Translations under genes and position numbers: made by a program
Notes under the pieces: generated by a model
Told to the model about the DNA's origin: nothing
Seen by the model: the letters and a program-made list of their open reading frames with translations, nothing else
The model's database searches: none
In this document: one piece after another, positions 55,549-64,000 of the stretch
Layout: each line of letters starts with the position of its first letter
Position numbering within the stretch: the first letter of the stretch is position 1
Assembly: GCA_013368315.1 (NCBI GenBank)
Contig: JAACJM010000001.1
Span: 248,001 to 312,000, forward strand
Length of the DNA: 64,000 bases
DNA from: Tetrapyrgos nigripes
Taxonomy: Eukaryota > Basidiomycota > Agaricomycetes > Agaricales > Campanellaceae
Reading direction: 5' to 3'

Positions 55549-57928
55549 ATGCCTGCCCGTCGTCATAAATCAAAGTCAAAGTCGCCAAATCCATCCGCGC
55601 ACGCCAATTCCTTGTCCAAACAGGGCATGCACAAGTCCGACGATTCTATGGCCGTCTCGTCATCCTTGAATACTCTACTGCCAAATCACAGCCCTATAAC
55701 CGCTCGCTCTCAGAGCCGTATGCATTTGGAAAATGGTGAAAATGACCTGGAGTTGAATCTTCTGGCCGAGGACGAAAGACGTCAGGCAAGGCAGGGTGTG
55801 GAAGGATATGGACCGGAGCCTGCGCATGACGCGACAAAACGTCCGATTTCTACGAAGGACAAGAAGGCCATGGTGCTGCTGTGTGTTTTATGTGAGTATT
55901 GCTTTAACCGCGCAGCAGAAACGAAGCTAAGGACCCGAACAGATCTCATTCAAGGTGTTCCTGTGAGTTTCACGGGCGTGCATTTTTATGACTCGTGCTC
56001 AATCTGCAATGTCTAGTTAGGACTTGCTTTAGGTTTGCTTTGATCTTCATGGTGTCAGTCTGCGAAGTGTATAACTTTCTTGGCAGGTTCCGTTCCATTC
56101 ATTCTCAAAGACCATCTGTCGTACTCTCAGCTCGCCACATTCGCTCTATCGAGTTATCCTTACTCCCTCAAACTGTTATGGTCCCCAATAGTAGATTCCG
56201 TCTTCTTGCCATCAATTGGACGTCGCAAATCCTGGATTATTCCGATGCAACTGGTCGTCGGAACGCTCATGCTATACATTTCTCTGAACGTACAAAGACT
56301 CTTAGACCATGTAGGGTTTCTACGATACAATGTTTTCTTTTCATACTGAAAATTTTCTAGCCAGGAGACTATGTGTACGAGCTCACATTCGTGTTCACTT
56401 CGCTCGTTTTCATTTCCGCAACTCAAGGTAATATCTGTCCTTTCCACCAAAGCAAATCTCACCTTTCATATTTTCAGATATCGCGGTCGATGGATGGGCT
56501 CTTACTCTTCTCTCCCATGACAATTTATCTTACGCGTCAACCTGCCAGACAATAGGTCTTAATACAGGTTATTTTGCATCCTTCACTGTGTTTCTCGCCT
56601 TCAACAGCGTGGAATTTACGTATGTAGCCAACTCGTTGTTTTCGCAAGCACTAACTGCTGTCTAGTGAAAAATGGGGTGTACCACACCTCACGCTGAGTG
56701 CCTACCTTAAGTTTTGGAGTGGTGTTTGTTACTTGGTGACATTTTGGCTACTCTTCTTTAAGAAAGAGGTACTTGTGCAACAGACTGTCTCCCGCTACAT
56801 CAATGTACTAACCGAAACTCTTTAGGACAAAGAACCTGCCACAGATGCTGACATGAGCATCATGGGTGTTTACAAAACAATCTGGTCCATCTGCAAGCTG
56901 AAACGTAAGAATGAGTTCCTTCCTTGATATAAGCCTCAGCTAACTCTGCGTGTTTTTTCGTGTAGATATACAATCCCTTGTTATAATGCACCTATTTGCT
57001 AAATTAGGCTTTGCCGCTAATGATGCTGCAAGTTCCCTCAAGATGGTAGAAAAAGGATTTAAACGCGAAGACCTTGCTCTCGCTGTCTTGATTGATTTCC
57101 CTTTCCAAATCCTTGGAGGGTATTTTGCTGCCAATTGGTCCAGAGGTGATCGACCGCTGCGACCTTGGGTCATCGCTTTCTGGCCTCGTCTTGCATTTGC
57201 TCTTATGGCCACGCTCATCGTTTACTGGTTCCCAACACCGCCCATATCGAGTGGTTTCTTTGTGTTCCTGATCGTACATACAGTGTTGTCTTCCTTCTCA
57301 TCGTCTGTACCTTTTCCTTCGCCACATTACACAGCTACTGACAGATATGATCTCCAGGACCGTACAGTTTGTCGGTATCTCGGCTTTCCATACTCGGGTG
57401 TCTGACCCTTTGATTGGAGGAACGTATATGACTGTGAGTAGACAGATCATGCAAGAATTTACACGTTCTGATTTAAAAGACACAGCTTCTCAATACCTTC
57501 ACGAATTTGGGTGGGACTTGGCCGAAATGGTTCATTCTGAAAGGTGTAGATGCATTCAGTGTAGCGACATGCAAGGCTATGGAAGCAGGAATCGAGATCA
57601 GTATAAAAGGTACGCGCAGTTATGTTCTATGGCATTGTTTCATTGAACAGACTCCTTTCAGCCAACGAGTGTGTATCCGACTATGGAAAGTCAATGTGCC
57701 GTGAAATTGGAGGAGAGTGTGTCACAGAGACAGATGGCTATTATTTGATCTCTGCAGCATGCATGACATTTGGGGTGGCCTTCCTGATCTTTTACATTAT
57801 TCCCACTGCGCGTAAACTACAAGGTCAGTCGGAAAATTGTCTCCATCAAATTTGACAATTTCTCATTGATGTCTTTGTCCTCATATCCAGAACTTCCGGC
57901 GTCTGTCTGGAGAGTCAAGGTGGACTAG
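55549..57928 (+). CDS. Acetyl-CoA transporter (AT-1/SLC33A1 type)
   Basis: It moves acetyl-CoA into the ER/Golgi lumen for acetylation of proteins and glycans. From ATG 55549 (MPARRHKSKSKSPNPS...) a basic, Ser-rich cytosolic head precedes KKAMVLLCVLYLIQGVP and LGLALGSVPFILKDHLSYSQ, assembled from 22- and 13-bp exons. Family landmarks follow: YPYSLKLLWSPIVDSVFLPS, IGRRKSWIIPMQLVVGTLML, ATQDIAVDGWALTLL, NLSYASTCQTIGLNTGYF, FAANDAASSLKMVEKGFKRE, NTFTNLGGTWPKWF and CREIGGECVTETDGYYL. About 11-12 hydrophobic segments are visible. The gene ends ...VWRVKVD at TAG 57926-57928. The motifs match SLC33A1 and fungal orthologues closely, and the frame is kept across the junctions checked. Confidence 0.92.
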
Positions 57929-58139
57929 AAATGGATTTTGGGATGTAGTGCACTATATTATAGTTGTGCGGTTGTAGCTACCTTAGTGAAGGAATATTTA
58001 AAGCGCTTGCCCCAAGGCCTGCCCTAAAGCAAGCAAAGAAATTCCACGTGCCGGGTGTATACGAGCAAACTCGACGAATTTTTGAGCCTTACAGACCCTT
58101 TTCGTCTTTTACAGCTTTACTAGCGCTAGTACTCGCAAA

Positions 58140-61100
58140 ATGTCTACTACCACCATGCACTTTGGTCCTGAATGGATGCGTCCCAAGCACCAACCCTCCA
58201 AACCATCTCCACCGTCTCCACCACCGACTACAGGCGCTCAAACTACAAACGCGTCTACTTATTCTGCGCTGGTCACCCCAGTACAAACAGCTGCTCCAGA
58301 GCGGCACGATGAGGCCCACCCATTCCGTTATTCGAAGGAAGAGATGCTCCGAATCTACAAAGAAGGCGGCGGGAAAGGTGGACTGGGCCTGGAAGTAGAG
58401 AGATGGGAAGGTGTGGTACGAGACGTCGAGACAGAGCCCATAGGATTGCGTGAAATGGGAGAAGCTGAAAAAAAGGTTCGCTGTGAAATCATTATCGCGT
58501 TTTTGTGACCTCTCACCTCGTGGCCTTGGCAGCTCTTCACGAGTCCTCTCAACTCTGATCTACGTCGTCGCCAGTCAAACGACTATCTACATCTCAATAC
58601 TCAGAATCTCGAAAGACCCCGACTTAACCACGCAAGTTCAGGTTCTGCTACTGGTAGTCCTCTTCGAGAGCGATACGGTAACATTATGGCCCGCAGGAGG
58701 GACAGTACTGGTATGCTTCTTCGGTGATCTTCTGTTCATTGAACCATCTAATCGCTCTTTCTTGAAGATCAAGCACCTACGTTGGCGCCGCGGAAACTCT
58801 CCCTGACCGGTCAAGCACCTCTTTTATCTCCTCGTGACACTGCCCTTCCGTCACCTCGCGGTCGCGTTGGATTTGATGGTGTGCTGAATGGTGGAGATTC
58901 TTGGACTGCTCGCCGGAAGGCTTCAGAAAGCTTAGTCAAAACTCCAGGAGTGTCTCGGGACAATGGAGCGGAAGATAGTAGGAACTCAGATATCAGAGAA
59001 GAGGACGAGGAGAACGGTGGAAGTTTAGCAGCGAAGGTTGATACCCAAACTCATCCAGACCCCGTCAACACTTCCAATCCCAATGGCTCGGCTACGCAAC
59101 AATTTGGAAGCATCGAGAAAGGGATGGCCCAGTTGTCTGTTGAACCTAACGGAGCCCAGAGCCTTTCCAACTCCTTCAATAATTCCGTCCCAATGGGTCC
59201 TCCTCCTGGCATTACTGATCTTGCGAGCGTTGAGTGGTCTTACTTGGATCCCCAGGGTCAGGTACAAGGTATGCTGCCTGTGATTTCACTGTATTATACG
59301 AGTTCAATCCGTCGTGTTAGGTCCATTCCGAGCCGATTTGATGCAAAAATGGCACGACGATGGTTACTTCACCCCAGATCTATATATGAAGCGCACGTCG
59401 TTGGACAGCGATTGGACGTCAGTCGGGGATTTAGTGCGGCGAGCTGGAGGCGGGAAAGTATTTCTAACACCCCCTGCACCATCTTTACCTCCCGGACTGT
59501 TGCGACGCACCGACTCACCACTTAACCAATACGGACTGTCTAACGACCAAGCGGGATTTAACGCACCTTTCCAGCCCGCACCCATACGCTCCTTGCGAAG
59601 CGCTACTCTTGATACATACTTTGGTTCTGGTTCTAATCCTTCCGATTCTCCGGCTTCCTCTTTTGGGGCCAGATTCAGCAATGGTTCCCCAGATCCGGCA
59701 GCTTTTGGAGGCAGGGCTGATCAGTATGCCTCTGGGGATATTGGCGGTTTCCCGGTCAACGACTCTCCTGCAAGGCGAAGTACATTTGCTGACGCCTTTG
59801 TGGACACTCGCTTTGGTAACGCCTTCAATGCAAATGGTGCTTACGCTTCCAATGCAAGCCCGTGGCCGCCTTCCAACGTGGGCGCAGGTTTCGATAATAT
59901 GAATACCGGTCGTAACTCGACGGATTTTCAGGCCGGTTATGGTGGTCAATTTGGGTCTGGGTCTGCAGCATCTAATTCTGCATATGTGGACACACTCGGG
60001 AATAATGCATATCGTGATTATGCTGGATTCTCTTCAACCGGTGGACAACACAATGTGAGTCAAGCTTTTAACAATCGTAACGGCGGAGGCATCCCCTTCG
60101 CTGATTCGAACCAACAGCAATATTCATCACCTTTTATTGCTCAGCAACAGTTCTCCGCGATTCCAGAGACTGTTGATCAACAAGATCCAAGACTCGGTCA
60201 AGGCGCCCCAGTTAATGTACCCGGAACCGTCATGTCTTCTCCTTGGCGAGCTGTCGATGCTCCTGTACCGAAATCTGCAGGTCCTTTCGATACCGCACAG
60301 TCCAACTCCTCTATTGCGAACCATTCCCCCATTCCTTCTCAGTCATCTCCTTGGGGGAGCACCACACAACTGTATAAGCAAACCGCTCCTGTGAGCGATG
60401 CCATTTTGTCTCAAGCAAGCACGGATATTTCGAAGGAGGAGTCGGAGATCAGCATTCCATCCGTCGATCAGCTTCCAGGTTCAATTGCTGAGGAATCATT
60501 AGCACCTGAGCCACAATCCGAGTCTTTCAGTTTAGAAGCCACTGCATCTCCGGAATCTGCACCTGAATCATCTCCTACTGTTGTCCCAGTTTCAACGCCA
60601 GCGCCAACCACGAAGGCCCGTGCCAAGCCCGTGCAACCCATTGTTCCCACCCAGACTTCCCCCGAAGCTCCAACTGCTCAGATCGCTACTTCTCCATCTC
60701 CTTCACAGCCAGTTTCGTCGGCGCCATCCAAAGCTGCTTGGGCCAAAGACGACGAATCGAAGAAGACAGCCATGAGTCTTCGGGAGATCCAAGACGCAGA
60801 AGCCAAAAAAGCAGAAGCTCGCAAGGCAGCCGAAAGGGAAAAAGAACGAGTTGTACGCGCTGCTGCCACAGCTGCATCAACGGAAGATGTTCAACCGTTC
60901 ACCACTTCCTGGGGCCTCCCCACTTCCAAAGCAGGCAAGGTTGCCGCGGTTGCCCCACAACCTAAGGATGCTGTGCTTGTCGCCACTCCTCCACCAACTA
61001 CCCCTCCGGTTTGGACGCAAGCCGGAAAGCCAGCGGCGACGAAGAAGACAATGAAGGAGATTCAGGAAGAAGAAGAGAGACGGAAGAAGATGGCCGTCAA

Positions 61101-61863
61101 AGAAAGCGTAGTTGGCGTAGCTCCCCGTAGAGGTTATGCTGAGAGTACCACCAAGGTACTTTCCTCTTGAATGAAATTTATCGTCACTTCTGACCTCATT
61201 TTCTGACCATAGGCTACGCCTCCAGCTACGCAGAATAATGCCTGGACAACTGTCGGGCCTAGTGGAAAGGCTGTTCTCGCTTCCTCCCCAGTCCGTCCTC
61301 AACCGACACCCTCGGCAACGACTACTAGTGCCGCATCTGTTCCACGAACCAATGGTACAACTGCTTCTCGTCCTGCGACCTCATCCGCTTCAGCCACCAA
61401 AGCAGCTCCTTCTAACAACAAAGTTGACGACTTCCCTATTGCCCCCTCGCATGAGTTCTTGAGATGGCTTAACGACAATCTCAAAGGATTAAATAACTCT
61501 GTTAACTGTGCGTACAATCGTTCTTATATGAAATATCAAACTGACAGGCCATATGTGACAGTTGAAGAGATCTTGTCGATGCTTTTGTCGTTCCCTTTGG
61601 ATCCTGATGCCTCGACGGTTGAAATCATCTCAGACCTCATATACGCGAACAGTACGACTCTAGATGGCAGGCGGTTTGCTTCAGAATTTGTGACCAGGCG
61701 AAAGGCTGATGCCACGGCGCGTTCAAAGGCTGGTGCTGGTGCAGGAGCGGGCAAGCCAATTTCTATCGCTGAAGTTGTCAAAGCTCAGCCGAAACCTCAA
61801 GCTCAGCCGGAATGGGGTGGTTTCAAGGTGGTGAACAAGAAGAAGAAAGGTGGTCGTTCATGA
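58140..61863 (+). CDS. GYF-domain protein (Smy2/Syh1/GIGYF type)
   Basis: A cytoplasmic adaptor that binds Pro-rich ligands and acts in translational repression and mRNA surveillance in studied relatives. From ATG 58140: MSTTTMHFGPEWMRPKH, a Pro-rich stretch, then HPFRYSKEEMLRIYKEGG, which resembles the REEMLALY 4EHP-binding element of animal GIGYF. The GYF domain is formed by two exons: VEWSYLDPQGQVQ plus GPFRADLMQKWHDDGYFTPD with DSDWTSVGDLV. A long Ser/Asn/Gly/Pro disordered region follows, then a charged coiled coil (EIQDAEAKKAEARKAAEREK) and a second (MKEIQEEEERRKKMAVKE). The C-terminal helical part is FPIAPSHEFLRWLNDNLKGL, VEEILSMLLSFPLDPDASTV and a basic end, GGFKVVNKKKKGGRS. The stop is at 61861-61863. 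Confidence 0.9.
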
Positions 61864-62686
61864 TAATGTACGATTCCGAGCCACTCATGTTGTCTACCTA
61901 CACGCTTGTTGTATGTATACGATCTACTGTTGTCGCTTTATGCGCTACCAATCATCTATTTACTTAACACAGACATACATCTGGGTTTACTTACCAAAGG
62001 GCGCTTCAAAGAAAGACAGATACATGTACCCTCCTGTGCTCAAATGAGATTGGCGTCCGTTGGATACAATCCCTTGGTCCTACACAGGATGGTTCAAGAG
62101 TGGGTGTACTCTGAAAACTTCCATTTTCTGCTATCAAATGACTGCGGGGTATGGCCGCGAGCGGCGAGGGCCGAACCTTTTCGAGCTCAAGAGGCAGATC
62201 CCAGAGATGAACTCGGTTAATTCGCGTATGCTGCTGATTGTGACTGCTAAGTAGGATCACCAAATTGATAATTTTCTGTCAATTTTTCGAGATTGACAAT
62301 TGGCAGATGGAAGACTAAGAATATAGGTGACAGTGCACCAAGAGAAATAGCGATGATTGTGGACAGAGTAGGCTCACAGTAGAGGATGGAGGAAGGCGGA
62401 ATTGTCACGGAGAAAAAGTCCACTTCCAAATATGAGATCGTGGAAATGGACCATCAACAACCTTCCTGTAAGGAGCCAAACCTCAATAAAGGAACAAAGT
62501 AGGAACTTCGCAAGCTGACACAGCTTCTGAGTCACTGTCACTTATCGAAGAAAAGAGAAAGCTTTGTCCTGACACGACCATATATATTAACTCATCTTTT
62601 AAGACAAGTTAAGGTATTCGGTGGGCTTTTCAAAGTTTCAAACCTTTTCGAAACTAAACTTTCGTTTACAGCTACTTATCCATACT
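61864..62686. other. Intergenic region before the F-box pseudogene
   Basis: About 820 bp with the GYF 3' UTR and the upstream region of the F-box locus, including a TATA-like catatatattaactc near 62580. Frames up to 104 codons lack motifs. Confidence 0.45.
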
Positions 62687-64000
62687 ATGCCATCTCAAAC
62701 CTTGTCTCTCCTTGACTTGCTGCGCAGCAACTACGGTACATACACAGTGGATATACAGAACGTTTCCCAGTATCTCACAGATACTGAGCGCGAGCTTCAA
62801 CATTATGCAGGAACGAATGAAGAGCTGTCTAGTCGGATTGAACAGTGTCGTTCTCTTCTTGCACCCATACGACGCCTACCTTCAGATTTGTTGGCTCTTC
62901 TCTTCTCATTCTGTCGATGCGAAACCGAGTTAGCCCAAAAAGTAGACTCTCCTGTTCTCCGTCTGTCGCAGGTTTGTGCAGGATGGCGTGAACTCGCCCA
63001 TGCGACGTCGTCCCTCTGGTCTTCACTTTCTGTCCAACTCGTAGATGCTGAACAGGAACTGGGTGACGGAACTTGCGACAGCCTGAAAGCTCTTTTGGAT
63101 CTACATCTTCAGCTTTCACGCGATTCCCCTCTCCACCATTCCCTCTCCACCTCAGCTTAGTTTTGCCAACGGACACGTTAGTCGTCCTTTTCCTTCTCAA
63201 AGCTCTCAGTGCTTATGCTTCGCGATGGGCCTTGTTAAACCTAGAGAGCTACGATCAACGTCTGGCAGACAGCAAATGTTTCTCATCTTTGAGGAATACT
63301 CTTCCTCTTCTCAGACAGCTGGAAATATGCATCCCCAGTTACGGTGCCGGTAAACTCGATGTGTTCCAATGCGCTCCCCTCCTCAAAGACGTCACCATCC
63401 GCAATTTGGACTATACACCCGAAGCACCAATTGCCCTGCCATGGCATCAATTGGAGCGATTGACTATGCAGTTCTGCCCAACCAGCATTGCTCTGAGATA
63501 CCTCGAGCTCGCAACCCAGGCACTCCATGCTACCATTTTACGATGTGACAACAGTGACTATCGAGAAGATTATTCAGACGACTACCCTAAAGTCATTCGC
63601 GTTCATAGCAGTCTCCAATCCTTGTTCATAGTCATTGACTATCGGGATCGGGAGCTTTCCGTCATCTTCAATTTCCTCATATTACCCGCTCTCGCACGTC
63701 TCTAGGTATCGGTCCCAGATATTTTTGTTTCATCACTTCCCTTGCAGTTCTCTTTTGCGTCTGAGCTTGGGGGCATTATGTCTTTCTTAAAGCGTTCGCG
63801 ATGTCATTTGACCACCCTCTGTGTGAAAAACCTACCTCTCCAAGACGTCGACCTCATCACGCTCCTACAACACTTCCCTTCCCTTACTTCTCTCACAATC
63901 CATGAAATTGACCTCCAAGGTGAACCGGGTTCAGGGACTCAAGAAATCGGTTTTCCGTCTACCAGTCATTTCTTCGATTCCCTTACTGTCAAGCATATGG
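62687..64000 (+). pseudogene. F-box/LRR-type protein, disrupted, 3' end outside window
   Basis: From ATG 62687 (MPSQTLSLLDLLRSNYGTY) the N-terminus has a heptad-like helix and an F-box-like segment APIRRLPSDLLALLFSFCRC with WRELAHATSSLWSSL, typical of the large mushroom F-box families that recruit substrates to SCF ubiquitin ligases. At 63123-63151 the segment attcccctctccacc is duplicated in tandem (15 + 14 bp), shifting the frame and causing a TAG at 63158-63160. Skipping one copy restores SRDSPLHLSLVLPTDT. The second frame then runs LLKALSAYASRW... to LILPALARL and a TAG at 63703-63705, immediately before a good donor (gtatcg). After the acceptor near 63747, LRR-like coding resumes (FASELGGIMSFLKRSRCHLT) to the window end. 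Two lesions indicate a pseudogene. Confidence 0.8.

Overview
The window is nuclear DNA of a filamentous basidiomycete, most likely an Agaricomycete. Genes are dense on both strands and cut by many 50-60 bp GT-AG introns. Exons are often only a few bases long. There is a CYP61/ERG5-type P450, an orphan seven-helix protein of the kind common in mushrooms, an F-box protein, and Pol III tRNA genes with introns. I found no plasmid, phage, CRISPR or bacterial operon structure. Exon junctions were read by eye from splice sites and reading-frame agreement, so single-base slips are possible; models whose summed exons divide by three and read through without stops are given higher confidence.

Layout. 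1-9.5 kb: 3' part of a tandem CCCH zinc-finger protein (+); then on the minus strand choline kinase, a DHA-type MFS drug transporter, mitochondrial DnaJ (Mdj1) and a small SET-domain protein. 9.6-14 kb: casein kinase 2 alpha (+) and a GH18 chitinase with two chitin-binding modules (+). 14-18 kb: repeat-rich and gene-poor, with a four-copy 159-bp array, a 94-bp duplication and possible orphan or decayed genes. 18-24 kb: a DEDDy 3'-5' exonuclease (-), a small hypothetical gene (+) and a RING E3 ligase (+), with two tRNA-Ser(GCT) genes around them. 24-29 kb: an 813-residue orphan (+), translin-associated factor X (-) and a HIT protein (+). 29.4-37.7 kb: proteasome activator Blm10/PA200 (-). 38-44 kb: a seven-helix orphan (+), a third tRNA-Ser(GCT), an F-box/LRR-like relic (-), lipoate protein ligase LipB (-), a small mitochondrial protein (+) and eIF4A (-). 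45-54 kb: kinetochore scaffold KNL1/Spc105 (-), ERG5 (+) and a second P450 (-). 55.5-64 kb: acetyl-CoA transporter (+), a GYF-domain protein (+) and an F-box pseudogene that runs off the end.

Most genes are unrelated housekeeping functions (phospholipid, sterol and lipoate synthesis, translation, proteasome, kinetochore, mRNA turnover). I see no gene cluster with one shared pathway. The notable features are at gene-structure level: exons of 5-15 bp, two GC-AG introns in neighbouring genes, the Blm10 C-terminal Tyr-Tyr-Ala split onto an 8-nt last exon, three dispersed intron-bearing tRNA-Ser(GCT) genes with paired changes in the variable arm, and an array whose units carry a conserved open segment on the minus strand.

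Four genes have their frame broken at conserved positions. In choline kinase, TRAX and probably the SET gene the lesion is a single base, which may be assembly error. In the F-box gene it is a 14-bp tandem duplication plus an in-frame stop, which looks like real decay.
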